From Caballeronia sp. INDeC2 (GTDB taxonomy: Bacteria > Pseudomonadota > Gammaproteobacteria > Burkholderiales > Burkholderiaceae), in NCBI RefSeq assembly GCF_023631325.1, contig NZ_JALQDG010000037.1, positions 1 to 64,000 of the forward strand: a stretch of DNA of 64,000 nucleotides, given 5' to 3'. Made by a program: the position numbers and the translations under genes. Shown here in pieces: positions 34,013-42,818 of this stretch (its first letter is position 1; every line of letters begins with the position of its first letter). The notes below the pieces were generated by a model. The model was not told the origin of the DNA and did no database searches. It saw nothing but the letters and a program-made list of their open reading frames with translations.

Positions 34013-34681
34013 GTGATTACGCTGCATCACTGCGTGAGCGCGCGCTCGTTCCGGCCGCTGTGGGCGTTGGAAGAGATCGGCGTGCCATATGAACTGAAGA
34101 TGTTGCCGTTTCCGCCGCGCGTGTTCGCTCGCGGTTTCAAGGACGTGAATCCGCTCGGCACGATTCCGGCGTTCGAGGATGACGCGCTCTTCATGACGGA
34201 ATCGTCGGCGATCTGCCAGTATCTGGCGGCGCGCTATTCGCCGGGCGCGCTCGATGTCGCGCCGCACGAGGCGGATTTCGGCCGCTATCTCAACTTCCTG
34301 CATTTCGGCGAAGCGACGCTCACCTTTCCGCAGACGCTCGTTCTGCGCTATCGGCATCTGGAGCCGCCGGAGCGCCTGCAGCCGCAGATCGCCGATGACT
34401 ACGCGCGATGGTTTCACGCCCGCCTGCGCACGCTCGCGCCGCTTCTCGACGCGCAGCCGTATCTGTGCGCGGAGCGCTTCACGGCGGCGGACATTTCCGT
34501 CGGCTTTGCGCTGATGCTCGCGGAGTTTGTGGATTTGAGCGATGGCTTCGCGCCGTCGATCGCCGAATATTGGCGCCGCCTGAAAGAACGCGAAGGCTTT
34601 CTCCGCGCGATGCGCGCGCAGGAAGCCGCGGCGCTCGCACAGGGCGTTTCGACCACGCCCGCGCCGCGGCTGCGCCCGTAG
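34013..34681 (+). CDS. Glutathione S-transferase family protein
   Basis: 222 residues from GTG 34013. Thioredoxin-like N-domain (ITLHHCVSARSFRPLWALEE; NPLGTIPAFED with cis-Pro; MTESSAICQYLAARY) and a helical C-domain containing FTAADISVGFALMLAE. There is no Tyr or Cys at the usual catalytic place besides HHCVSARS, where Ser or Cys may serve. It lies 13 bp after the hydratase and is probably co-transcribed. Confidence 0.87.
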   Translation: MITLHHCVSARSFRPLWALEEIGVPYELKMLPFPPRVFARGFKDVNPLGTIPAFEDDALFMTESSAICQYLAARYSPGALDVAPHEADFGRYLNFLHFGEATLTFPQTLVLRYRHLEPPERLQPQIADDYARWFHARLRTLAPLLDAQPYLCAERFTAADISVGFALMLAEFVDLSDGFAPSIAEYWRRLKEREGFLRAMRAQEAAALAQGVSTTPAPRLRP

Positions 34682-34804
34682 TCACCCTCCTTCAAGTCCC
34701 CCCGTCCGTAGGGCTGTGCGAAGCATCGCGCGGCCGTACTCTTTACATCACGCGCTGACGTTCACGCGCGCCGATTCAGAGAGACTTTCTTGACGAGGTT
34801 GGCG

Positions 34805-34987
34805 ATGGTCGTTCTTTCCTGGTTCCTGTCAGTGGTTGTCGCGCTGCTCGCGACGGCCACCATTGCGATGGCGCTGCCGCGCTCCGCCGCGGACGAGTTG
34901 AACGCCACCGCGCCGCAGTCGATTTTCAGCATCGAGATGAATCGCATCGACGCGATAGTCGCGTCCTGCATGCCGAATGCCGACTGA
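34805..34987 (+). CDS. Small single-pass or exported protein
   Basis: 60 residues starting MVVLSWFLSVVVALLATATI with GAGG six bases upstream, then a cleavage-like AMALPRS. The polar tail ends SCMPNAD. No known family. Confidence is moderate because it is short and isolated. Confidence 0.45.
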   Translation: MVVLSWFLSVVVALLATATIAMALPRSAADELNATAPQSIFSIEMNRIDAIVASCMPNAD

Positions 34988-35293
34988 ACCGGCTGGCGCG
35001 AACGGGGCGCGTCGCTGGGCGTCGGATGTAAGCGTTGTCGAATCAATGCGTTGCAGCAATATCTAAAACGATATCCACAGGCTTGTGCACCAAATCTGTG
35101 GACAACATAAAGCATCGAGGCCTACGAGCCTGGGAGGGTAACCCCAAGCCTTGCGCGAGGGGCGCGTTTGGAGACCAGCAATCGACGAGATCGAAGCTCC
35201 GTGCGGATGCCGCGCCTCGACGGGGAGGCGAATCCGCTATATTCGAGCGCTGATGCGTGCCGACGGGCCGCACCGCACGGAGACATTCGACGC
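34988..35293. other. Intergenic region before the DUF1016 gene
   Basis: About 306 bp. It contains copy 2 of the DnaA-box-flanked element (35070-35105) and otherwise nothing I recognise. The frame of the DUF1016 gene stays open upstream to 35168 but is basic and lacks a ribosome site. Confidence 0.4.
35070..35105 (-). repeat. 36-bp element with DnaA-box-like ends, copy 2
   Basis: Read on the minus strand it begins TTGTCCACA and ends TGTGGATATC, with a central GTGCAC dyad. It is 32/36 identical to 14805-14840. Both lie between genes. Confidence 0.7.
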
Positions 35294-36448
35294 ATGACCA
35301 AGCACGAGATTGCCGCAAACGACTACGACGAATTCCGTTCGGGCATCGTGGAGGTGCTCGAAAGCGCGCGGCGCGCCGCCGCACGGAGCGTCAACGCGAT
35401 CATGACGGCGTCGTACTGGGAAATCGGGCGGCGGATCGTCGAATCGGAGCAGGGCGGAGCGCATCGGGCGGCTTACGGGGAGACGCTCATCGCGCGGCTG
35501 GCCACTGATCTGACGAGCCGTTTCGGCAGAGGATTCGGCAAGGCGAACCTCGCCAACATGCGCGCGTTCTATCAGCAATGGCCGCCCGAGCGGATTTTCC
35601 AGACGGCGTCTGGAAAATCGCCGGCGGATTCGCAAATGCTCCAGACGGCGTCTGGAAAATCCGCGCTTTCCTCGCCGTCCGCTACCGCCGACGTACGTCT
35701 AGCCGCGCTCGCTGCCCGTTTCGCACTGCCGTGGTCGGCTTACGTGCGACTGCTTTCCGTGAAAAGCGACGCCGCGCGCGCCTTCTACGAAAGCGAAGCG
35801 TTGCGCGAGGGCTGGTCGGTCCGCCAGCTCGACCGGCAGGTGAACAGTCAGCTCTTCGAGCGGCTCGCGCTGTCGCGCAACAAGGCGGCGCTGCTGGAAA
35901 AGGCCGCCGAGCGCGCGCCCGGCGATGCGCTCACGCCCGAGGAAGCGATCAAGGATCCGTTCGTCCTCGAATTCCTCGACATCAAGGACGAGTATTCCGA
36001 GTCGGATCTGGAGGACGCGCTGATCCGGCGCCTCGCGGATTTCCTGCTCGAACTCGGCGACGACTTCGCGTTCGTCGGAAGGCAGCGACGGCTGCGCATC
36101 GACGATACGTGGTTCCGCGTCGATCTGCTGTTCTTCCATCGACGGCTGAAGTGCCTCGTCGTTATCGATCTAAAAGTCGGCCGGTTCAGCTACGCGGACG
36201 CGGGCCAGATGCATCTCTATCTGAATTACGCCCGCGAGCACTGGATGAAGCCGGGCGAAAACCCGCCGGTCGGGCTGATTCTGTGCGCGGGAAAGGGCAG
36301 TGCGGAGGCACGCTACGCGCTCGACAATCTGCCGAACAAGATTCTGGCGGCTGAATATCAGACGGTGCTGCCCGACGAAAAAATGATTGCGGAAGAGCTG
36401 GAACGTTCGCGCGAGGCGCTGGATGCGCGGCGCGGCGACGCTGGTTAG
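35294..36448 (+). CDS. DUF1016 (YhcG-type) PD-(D/E)XK nuclease-domain protein
   Basis: 384 residues from ATG 35294. The N-terminal DUF1016_N domain (ASYWEIGRRIVESEQ; FGRGFGKANLANMRAFYQQW) is followed by a linker with two copies of QTASGKS 14 residues apart. The C-terminal DUF1016 domain has the nuclease core: Asp in VDLLFFHRRL and D-x-K in VVIDLKVG, then QMHLYLNY. These proteins are candidates for DNA processing or defence-related restriction; some occur as solitary genes or near restriction systems. No partner is beside it. The linker repeat is unusual (see repeat entry). Confidence 0.88.
   Translation: MTKHEIAANDYDEFRSGIVEVLESARRAAARSVNAIMTASYWEIGRRIVESEQGGAHRAAYGETLIARLATDLTSRFGRGFGKANLANMRAFYQQWPPERIFQTASGKSPADSQMLQTASGKSALSSPSATADVRLAALAARFALPWSAYVRLLSVKSDAARAFYESEALREGWSVRQLDRQVNSQLFERLALSRNKAALLEKAAERAPGDALTPEEAIKDPFVLEFLDIKDEYSESDLEDALIRRLADFLLELGDDFAFVGRQRRLRIDDTWFRVDLLFFHRRLKCLVVIDLKVGRFSYADAGQMHLYLNYAREHWMKPGENPPVGLILCAGKGSAEARYALDNLPNKILAAEYQTVLPDEKMIAEELERSREALDARRGDAG
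35590..35664. repeat. In-frame palindromic direct repeat inside the DUF1016 gene
   Basis: A 21-base unit beginning CCAGACGGCGTCTGG recurs at 35599-35619 and 35641-35661 (period 42 bp, 14 codons). Each unit is itself a dyad, CCAGAC-GGC-GTCTGG, and the outer sequences GCGGATTTTCCAGAC (35590-35604) and GTCTGGAAAATCCGC (35650-35664) are exact complements. The array codes for the inter-domain linker. Confidence 0.8.
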
Positions 36449-36465
36449 CGCAGAAATACGAGGCG

Positions 36466-36495
36466 AAAAAAAAGCCCGCTTCATTGAGCGGGCTT
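36466..36495 (-). terminator. Terminator of the dehydrogenase/cytochrome c operon
   Basis: AAGCCCGCT (36472-36480), loop TCATTG, AGCGGGCTT (36487-36495). The run of A at 36466-36473 gives a T-run on the minus strand, so it ends transcription coming from 38208 leftwards. Confidence 0.8.
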
Positions 36496-36625
36496 GAATC
36501 CACATCGGTTGAGACATGGAGGAGACAGGTGTAAGTATAAACCCTTAAGCCTCCGCGTCAATACCTAAAATAAAAAAATCGCAATCGGGTTTGTACCGCA
36601 GCAAATTTGCAACACCTTGCCGCAG

Positions 36626-36943
36626 TCACTGTTTGCCGAGGCTGTGGTAATACGCTGCCAGATTGGCGACATCCGCGTCCGACAAGGTCTTCGCCATCAT
36701 CGACATCATCTCGTTCTTGCGCTCGCCCGAGCGGAAATCGTTGAGCGCCTTCACGAGATACTCCTCCGTCTGCCCGGCGAGATTGGGCGCTTCCGGCAGT
36801 TTCGACATGCCGTCGATGCCGTGACACGCCGCGCACGCCGACGCCTTCGCGCGCCCGGCCTTCACGTCGCCGGCGGCGAACGAGGCGTGCGACATCGCCG
36901 CGAATACGCCTGCCAACACTGCCGCCGTCAACGTCATCCTCAT
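36626..36943 (-). CDS. Small periplasmic cytochrome c (class I)
   Basis: 105 residues. Signal peptide ending SHASFA-AGD, heme motif CAACH and a distal Met in the MMSMMAKTLSD region; overall the fold of a cytochrome c553/c-type single heme protein. Starts within the stop of the upstream dehydrogenase gene (ATGA overlap), so the two are translationally coupled. Likely electron acceptor of that enzyme. Confidence 0.9.
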   Translation of the reverse strand: MRMTLTAAVLAGVFAAMSHASFAAGDVKAGRAKASACAACHGIDGMSKLPEAPNLAGQTEEYLVKALNDFRSGERKNEMMSMMAKTLSDADVANLAAYYHSLGKQ

Positions 36944-38208
36944 TTGGCCCCCGTATACGAGATGCGGTAGATCGCGCCCGCGTAGTCGTCGGAGACGAGG
37001 AGCGAGCCGTCCTGCAGCATCTGCACGTCGACCGGGCGTCCCATGTACTCGCCGCTCGACGTAAGCCAGCCTTCCGCAAAGACTTCCGCCTCGCCCGCGG
37101 TGCCGTCGTCCTTGATCGGGATGAACATGAGGCGCGCGCCGATCGGCTTCGTGCGGTTCCAGGAGCCGTGCTCCGCATCGAAGACGCCGCCCTGATACTT
37201 CTGCGGGAACATCTTGCCGTTGTAGAACGACATGCCGAGATCGGCGGCGTGCGCGGCGAACTCGACCTGCGGAAACACGACGCCCGCCGGCGGATTCTGG
37301 TCCTTGTACTCGACCGTGCGGACCTTGCCGCCGCCGTACCACGGGAAGCCGAAGTTCTCGCCCGCTTTCGTCGCGTGATTCAGCTCGCCGGGCGGGATGT
37401 CGTCGCCCATGCCGTCGACCTGGTTATCGGTGAACCAGAGCGTCTTGTCCTTTGGATTGAAATCGAGGCCGACCGAATTGCGCACGCCGTGCGCATACAC
37501 TTCTCGGTTCTTGCCGTCCTGATCCAGACGGATGATGCCGGCGAGCCCGTTGCGATCCAGTTCCGCGAGCTTGTCCTTCGGCGGCACGTTCCACGGCTGG
37601 CCGAGCGCGATGTACAGCTTCTTGTCCGGCCCGACGCGGCAATACCGCGCGCCGTGATTGAAGCTTTCGAACTGCGTCGGAATCAGCTTGCCCTGCGGCA
37701 CGACGACCGCCGCCGCGACATCCGGCCCGCCTTCGCCGAAGAACTGCGCGGCCGGAAAGCCGAGCACACGATTCTGCTCGACGACGTACAGCACGCCGTC
37801 GGGCGAGAAGCACACGCCGTTAGGCACCTTGAACGTCACCGACGACGCGAATTGCACGACATCGCTCGCGACGCGCTGCTTGGTCCGATCGGTCACCTGC
37901 CACACGCGATTCTTTCGCGTGCCGACGAACACGACGCCCGTCGACGGCTCGATCGTCATCGCGCGGGCTTCCGGCACCACCGCGTACAGCTCGATCTTGA
38001 AGCCCGGCGGCAGCTTGATCTGCTCGAGATTCTTGCGCAGCGCGTCGGCGGTCTGGCCGGCTTGCGGGATGGTTTCGGCCGGCGCGGTATTGCCGGTCTG
38101 ACGGAAGTTCGACAGCGTGTTGACGTTGTCCTGCGCGGCGTTCGCATACGGCAGGCAGGCGAACATCGCACCGGCGGCCAACGGCAAAAGCTTGAGCGTT
38201 GCGTTCAT
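36940..38208 (-). CDS. PQQ-dependent sugar/L-sorbosone dehydrogenase-like beta-propeller protein
   Basis: 422 residues from ATG 38208 (CAGGAGAC upstream) with a signal peptide ending NAAQD. The body is a six-bladed propeller of the soluble glucose/sorbosone dehydrogenase family: LPPGFKIELYAVVPEARAM, PNGVCFSPDG, HGVRNSVGLDFNPKDKTLWF, DDIPPGELN and YMGRPVDVQMLQDGSLLVSD. Periplasmic oxidation of a sugar or aldehyde with PQQ, passing electrons to the coupled cytochrome c, is the likely role. The substrate is unknown. Confidence 0.87.
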   Translation of the reverse strand: MNATLKLLPLAAGAMFACLPYANAAQDNVNTLSNFRQTGNTAPAETIPQAGQTADALRKNLEQIKLPPGFKIELYAVVPEARAMTIEPSTGVVFVGTRKNRVWQVTDRTKQRVASDVVQFASSVTFKVPNGVCFSPDGVLYVVEQNRVLGFPAAQFFGEGGPDVAAAVVVPQGKLIPTQFESFNHGARYCRVGPDKKLYIALGQPWNVPPKDKLAELDRNGLAGIIRLDQDGKNREVYAHGVRNSVGLDFNPKDKTLWFTDNQVDGMGDDIPPGELNHATKAGENFGFPWYGGGKVRTVEYKDQNPPAGVVFPQVEFAAHAADLGMSFYNGKMFPQKYQGGVFDAEHGSWNRTKPIGARLMFIPIKDDGTAGEAEVFAEGWLTSSGEYMGRPVDVQMLQDGSLLVSDDYAGAIYRISYTGAK

Positions 38209-38458
38209 CTGGTTTGTCTCCTGTTGTTGTCGACCGGATCGGGCGCTTGGGCGCTGCGCTCCGGTTCCATGCAAAGCAAGACTCCTCGAAAACTTGCACC
38301 GACCAACCCACGACTACTTTCGACGAACCGCATGGCCCGGAAAGCAACCGGACGCGAACGCCGCGACGCTGCCTGCAGTGAAAGAATCTTAGGACAGAAA
38401 ACGCTTATGTAAGCACTGGACGACTGATTTCGGGGCCGCGCGCCGCCTCACGCGGAAG

Positions 38459-39217
38459 CTATTTCCGGCCGTCGAAGAGAAATACGTCGGAACGATTCGG
38501 GCTCGGCAGGGCCACGATGAGGCGCGCGCTGTCGAGCACCGCATTACCGGTAACGGTCGTATCGGGAAGCGGGCAGGGCGCGGGGCCGAACGTCACCGAG
38601 ATATCGTATGCGTTCGCGCCTTCGTGCGGCGCGGCCGTGCCCTTGAAGATGCAGCCGGATGTCGTCGTGCCGGCCAGATAGCCGTCGCCCGCGATCGTGA
38701 TGCGCGTTTGCGTCGTACCGCCCAGCGCCATGCCGCGCCCGCTGTAGAGGCCGCCCAAGTTGGCGCGAGTCGGCGCGATGTCGAGGATCGTCGCGGCGTT
38801 GCCGGAGAACGCAAGCCCCGCGCTGCCGTCCTTGTTCGCGACGGTTCCATCGACGGCCGGCGCACGCGCGAAGTCGACGTTGAACACGGCGGGCGATGCA
38901 GGCGCCCGGCCGACGCGATAGTCGAACGCGGAATCGCTGGTAAAGCGGCCGTCGCTCGACTGCGCGCCGTTCTTCGCGACCGCGACGCCCGCGAGCCCCG
39001 TGCCGCCCGCGCCGCCGTAGAAGAGATACGCGGTGCCGTCGAAGAGCATGAGCAGGGTGGCTTCCGCGGCGCTGCCTTTGAGCGAGCCTTTGTAGACGCC
39101 GCCGGAGGGCAGCGTGGTCGTCACGGTGCCGGGCGGTGGTGCGGTATAGGAGCCGTCGGTGGAACACGCAGCGAGAGCGACGGCGCAAACCACGAGGGGA
39201 ATCGCGTTTCTTGTCAT
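38459..39217 (-). CDS. Lipoprotein of unknown function
   Basis: 252 residues with lipobox LAAC (Cys18), then a Pro-rich PPPGTVTT tether and a beta-rich domain with repeated glycine turns (GGVYKGSLKGS; GGLYSGRGMAL) that could be a transferrin-binding-like or lipocalin-like barrel. No family recognised with confidence. Confidence 0.7.
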   Translation of the reverse strand: MTRNAIPLVVCAVALAACSTDGSYTAPPPGTVTTTLPSGGVYKGSLKGSAAEATLLMLFDGTAYLFYGGAGGTGLAGVAVAKNGAQSSDGRFTSDSAFDYRVGRAPASPAVFNVDFARAPAVDGTVANKDGSAGLAFSGNAATILDIAPTRANLGGLYSGRGMALGGTTQTRITIAGDGYLAGTTTSGCIFKGTAAPHEGANAYDISVTFGPAPCPLPDTTVTGNAVLDSARLIVALPSPNRSDVFLFDGRK

Positions 39218-39397
39218 TCAGGACTCCGGTCGCGAGCGGTGAGAGTTCTGTATAAGCGCTTCAATCATGCAGGTCAAGCGCGCCGCGCGTCATCATTCAG
39301 CGCTCATTCAGCCTCTTTACGATGCATTCCATGGCGACGCGACATACGTGACGCGAGCCGAACCCAACAAGGCATCGTCCGATCTGAGGAGCAAAAC

Positions 39398-39874
39398 ATG
39401 AACAAGTCGACTAAGGCGGTATGCGCACTGGCCGTCGCCTGCACGGTGGCATTGAGCGGTTGTGCGTCGATGGGCAGTTCCGCCGACGTGTACAACAGCA
39501 TGCAAACGCAACACGAAGAAACGGTGCGCATGGCGACCGTCGAAAGCGTGCGCGGCGTGACGATCGAAAACAACAACGGCGAGTCGAGCCCGCTCGGCGC
39601 GCTCGGCGGCGGCCTGCTCGGCGCGGTCGCGGGCAGCGCGGTCGGCCGCGGACACGGCTCGTTGCTCGCCGGTGTGATCGGCGGACTGGCCGGCGCCGTG
39701 GCGGGCGATCAGGTGCAGGACCATCTCGAACGGCAGAAGGGCCTCGAGATCACGGTGCGGCTCGACAACGGCGATCTGCGCGCGATCACCCAGTCCGCCG
39801 ACGGGCAGATGTTTTATGCCGGTCAGCGCGTGCGGCTCTTGTCGAGCGGCGGGATCACACGGGTGACTGCCTGA
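39398..39874 (+). CDS. Glycine-zipper 2TM lipoprotein (SlyB/PcP-like)
   Basis: 158 residues after GAGGAGC. Lipobox LSGC (Cys22) and a glycine-zipper hairpin (GALGGGLLGAVAGSAVGRG; AGVIGGLAGAVAGDQ), then a beta strand-rich tail (GLEITVRLDNGDLRAITQSA). Similar to the outer-membrane lipoproteins SlyB/PcP that stabilise the envelope. Confidence 0.87.
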   Translation: MNKSTKAVCALAVACTVALSGCASMGSSADVYNSMQTQHEETVRMATVESVRGVTIENNNGESSPLGALGGGLLGAVAGSAVGRGHGSLLAGVIGGLAGAVAGDQVQDHLERQKGLEITVRLDNGDLRAITQSADGQMFYAGQRVRLLSSGGITRVTA

Positions 39875-39944
39875 TGCTCGATGCCAGGATGAACCGGCTC
39901 CGGCCGGTTGCATCAACGCTAACGCTTGTAGAAACGAGAAAAGC

Positions 39945-39964
39945 GGCCGCTTATCCAAGCGGCC
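39945..39964. terminator. Hairpin between convergent genes
   Basis: GGCCGCTT (39945-39952), loop ATCC, AAGCGGCC (39957-39964), with CTTTTCTCG on the minus-strand exit and a weaker T content on the plus side. Likely terminates one or both of the convergent genes. Confidence 0.5.
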
Positions 39965-39976
39965 TCTTGCTTCATT

Positions 39977-40384
39977 TCAACGATACATCGACGCCCGCAC
40001 ACCGCTCTTCGCCCGCTCCCAGATCTGCTCGTCGGTGAGCATCGTTTCGATCAACTCGACGGGCGATTCCCCATCCTGAATTACCGCGACGCGAAAACCA
40101 TCGATCGGCTCATACGGGCCGAGCAGAACCGCCTTGCCTTCGATTGCTCGCGCCAGATCGCTGACCTTGAACGCGGCATGCGGCACGGTGCGCATCAATT
40201 CGGGCAGCGTGCTGCCTTCATCGAAGCGGTGATATTGCACGCGCATGAGGTCGCAATCGGCGTCGCTCGTGTACATGCGGAACTGCGCGCTGTAACGCTC
40301 GCCTGCGCGCGGCGCGTGCGTCGGGATGCCCATGTGATGAAACTCATAGGTGACGCCGTCTCGGATGAACATCGGATGCTCCAT
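39977..40384 (-). CDS. VOC-like (glyoxalase fold) protein
   Basis: 135 residues from ATG 40384 (a later ATG at 40372 is possible). FHHMGIPT at the N-terminus, VPHAAFKVSDLARAIEGKAV and PYEPIDGFRVAVIQDGESPV-ELIE resemble two beta-alpha-beta-beta-beta half-modules of a vicinal-oxygen-chelate protein, with His and Glu as potential metal ligands. Substrate unknown. It starts 11 bp after the stop of the small upstream gene. Confidence 0.65.
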   Translation of the reverse strand: MEHPMFIRDGVTYEFHHMGIPTHAPRAGERYSAQFRMYTSDADCDLMRVQYHRFDEGSTLPELMRTVPHAAFKVSDLARAIEGKAVLLGPYEPIDGFRVAVIQDGESPVELIETMLTDEQIWERAKSGVRASMYR

Positions 40385-40394
40385 CGGTTCGGAT

Positions 40395-40562
40395 TCAGTA
40401 CGCGCCGGCCATCGGCAGAAGCAGATAGGGCAGGAGATCTTCGTAGGGCATCGGCTCGGAAGCGGCGATTGCGTCAGCGCTCGTTTCTTCGGACGATGCA
40501 TCGCGCCCGGCGTTCCCGGCGATCAGCGATGCGGCCACGATAGGCGTCGGTTCGATCTTCAT
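40395..40562 (-). CDS. 55-residue protein of unknown function with a strong ribosome site
   Basis: ATG at 40562 preceded by AGGAGGGAAAG, one of the best Shine-Dalgarno sequences in the window. It reads MKIEPTPIVAASLIAGNAGR and ends LPYLLLPMAGAY, with an acidic middle. No signal peptide or family. Its stop lies 11 bp before the VOC-like gene on the same strand, implying a two-gene operon. It is easily missed because it is short. Confidence 0.6.
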   Translation of the reverse strand: MKIEPTPIVAASLIAGNAGRDASSEETSADAIAASEPMPYEDLLPYLLLPMAGAY

Positions 40563-40645
40563 CTTTCCCTCCTGCGATGCAGTGTGTGAAGGAAGTCTGA
40601 TCGTGGAGAATTAGAGGATCGTGAGGACGTTCGACAGGAGGCCGA

Positions 40646-41848
40646 TTGCCTGACGCTCTATCCGCGCCGAAGCGGCGGATCATCATCTTCGGCGCATTCG
40701 ATCGACACAACTTCGGCGACATGCTGTTCGCGCATGTCGTCGCGCGTCTGCTGGCGGAGCGTCGTCCGGAGGTCGAGCCGGTGTTCGCGGGATGCGGGCG
40801 GCGGGACTTGCGGGCGCACGGCGGTCATGACATCGCCGCGCTTTCGCAACGGGCAAAGCGCTGGCGCGACGAACCCGTCGCGTTCATCCACGCGGGCGGC
40901 GAACTGCTGACGTGCGACGCATGGGAAGCGGCCGTGATGCTGACCAAGCCCGAGGAGGTCCAAACGCGCATCGCCCGATACGACTCGTGCGCGCAAGACC
41001 GCAACGCATGGGCGCGCGCCGAACTCGGCACGGATGCGCTCGCGCCGTATGTCATCGGCCGCGAGACGTTTGCGCGCGCCGCGTCGATCTGCTTCAACGC
41101 GATCGGCGGCGCAACGCTCGACGCCCGTGAAGCCGCGTTGCGCGAGGAAGTGCTGACGAAACTGCGATCGGCTGACCATATCAGCGTGAGAGACAGGCAA
41201 ACGCAAGCCACGTTGAAGCGCGCGGGCATCGACGCGCGGCTCGTGCCCGACCCGGCATCGCTGATCGCCGAACTCTTCGACGAGCGCATTCGCAAGCATT
41301 CGGATGCACGCCGCGGCTATCTGGCGGTTCAATTCAGCGCGGATTTCGGCGATGACGCGACGCTCGCGCACATCGCGCATCAACTGGATCTGCTCGGCAA
41401 GACGACGAGCCTCGGCATCGTGCTGTTCCGCGCGGGCGCGGCGCCGTGGCACGACGACATCCCCGTCTACGCGCGCGTGGCCGCACGCATGCGCCATGCG
41501 GCAGTGACCGTCTTCGAATCGCTGAATGTGTGGGACATATGCGCGTTGATCGCGAACAGCGAAGGTTTCGCGGGCAGCAGCCTGCATGGGCGGATCGTCG
41601 CGATGGCGTACGGCTTGCCGCGCGTGAATTTTCAGCACGCAAACGCGGACGCTTCGAAGCAGCACGCGTATGCATCGACATGGGAAATCGCGGATGCGCC
41701 GCACGTCGTGCCGATCACGGAGATCCATGCGGCGATGCGCGAAGCATTGGCGATGGATCGCGCGGCGCTGCACGACAAGGCATTGGCGCTGGCGAAGGCG
41801 CATCGCGCGGGTTTCGAACCGATTGCGCAGCGCGCGCTTCGATCATGA
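40646..41848 (+). CDS. Polysaccharide pyruvyl transferase family protein
   Basis: 400 residues. The start is TTG 40646, since AGGAGG (40636-40641) lies four bases upstream and no ATG is available before the conserved strand IIIFGAFDRHNFGDML. GT-B-like pattern: HAGGELLTCDAWEA, a mid-protein SVRDRQTQATLKRAGI and the C-terminal SEGFAGSSLHGRIVAMAYGL-P, characteristic of CsaB/EpsO-type pyruvyl transferases that ketalise or pyruvylate cell-surface sugars. No polysaccharide genes surround it, so the target glycan is unknown. Confidence 0.85.
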   Translation: MPDALSAPKRRIIIFGAFDRHNFGDMLFAHVVARLLAERRPEVEPVFAGCGRRDLRAHGGHDIAALSQRAKRWRDEPVAFIHAGGELLTCDAWEAAVMLTKPEEVQTRIARYDSCAQDRNAWARAELGTDALAPYVIGRETFARAASICFNAIGGATLDAREAALREEVLTKLRSADHISVRDRQTQATLKRAGIDARLVPDPASLIAELFDERIRKHSDARRGYLAVQFSADFGDDATLAHIAHQLDLLGKTTSLGIVLFRAGAAPWHDDIPVYARVAARMRHAAVTVFESLNVWDICALIANSEGFAGSSLHGRIVAMAYGLPRVNFQHANADASKQHAYASTWEIADAPHVVPITEIHAAMREALAMDRAALHDKALALAKAHRAGFEPIAQRALRS

Positions 41849-42712
41849 AGCCGCGAAACCCAGATACGCCTTGACCGCCGCCGCCCGCTCGAACCGCCGG
41901 TACACCATCGCCACTTCCGACGGCACCGCCTTCCCCGCGATCTCCCGATACTCCACGCCCGGCACCGTCACGCATTGCGCGAGCGAGCGCGGCACGATAG
42001 CGATATCGCCGCCCAGCGACACATGCGCGAGCACGTCCGCGAGCGTGCCCGGCTGCGCGACGATCCGCGCCGTGAAGCGCCCGCGCCGCGCCACTTCGAG
42101 CGTGCCGGATTCCTGCTCGGGCACGACGAACGACTGATCGCACAGTTGCGCCGGCGCGATGACGCTCGACGCCGCCAGCGGCGAATCGCCCGGCAACGCG
42201 ACGATGAACGCATCGCGATGCACGGTGCGCGCCTCGACGCCTTCCGGGTACGGCACCGGCGGCCGCACATAGGCGATATCGATGCGGCCTTCCATCAACA
42301 GCGCGCCCGCTTCACGCATCACGATTTCCTCGATGCCGATCTCGACGAGCGGATAGCGCTCCCGAAAGCCGCGCACCGTCGCCTGCAACACGCCCGAATA
42401 CACCGCCGACCCGACATACCCGATGACGATCTTCCCCAGTTCCCCGCGCTCCGCCAGCGCCGCGCGCTCGGCGCCGCGCGCGAGATGATCGAGCGCGCTG
42501 GCGGCTTCGCCGAGATAGGCTTCGCCGGCCGCCGTCAGCGCGACCGATCGCTTCGTCCGATGAAACAGCCGCACGCCCAACAGCCGCTCGGCTTCCTGAA
42601 TCTGCTTGGTGAGCGCGGGCGGCGCGATGCCGAGCTCTTCCGCCGCGCGCGCGAAATGCAGATGCCGCGCGACGCTGAGAAAACAGCGCACATGACGCAA
42701 CTCGACAGGCAT
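41843..42712 (-). CDS. LysR-family transcriptional regulator
   Basis: 289 residues from ATG 42712 (a GTG at 42724 is also possible). HTH: ELRHVRCFLSVARHLHFARAAEE-LGIAPPALTKQI. An effector-binding domain of the LysR substrate family follows. Divergent from the MFS exporter gene over about 100 bp containing a TTCGA-N7-TCGAA dyad (42728-42744), a plausible LysR site, so it likely regulates that exporter. Converges with the pyruvyl transferase gene with a 6-bp overlap. Confidence 0.9.
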   Translation of the reverse strand: MPVELRHVRCFLSVARHLHFARAAEELGIAPPALTKQIQEAERLLGVRLFHRTKRSVALTAAGEAYLGEAASALDHLARGAERAALAERGELGKIVIGYVGSAVYSGVLQATVRGFRERYPLVEIGIEEIVMREAGALLMEGRIDIAYVRPPVPYPEGVEARTVHRDAFIVALPGDSPLAASSVIAPAQLCDQSFVVPEQESGTLEVARRGRFTARIVAQPGTLADVLAHVSLGGDIAIVPRSLAQCVTVPGVEYREIAGKAVPSEVAMVYRRFERAAAVKAYLGFAAS

Positions 42713-42727
42713 GTCCGTATTCACGAA

Positions 42728-42744
42728 TTCGATAATTATTCGAA
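42728..42744. promoter_or_regulatory. Candidate LysR binding dyad
   Basis: TTCGATAATTATTCGAA, arms TTCGA and TCGAA around an AT centre, in the LysR-MFS intergenic region. LysR proteins favour such interrupted AT-rich dyads. Confidence 0.45.
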
Positions 42745-42818
42745 GATTCTATGCCAATGACAGGAAAGACGGACGCAACTAGCATCGAGAGACTTCTCCG
42801 CTCTTTCCGCGCATCGTC

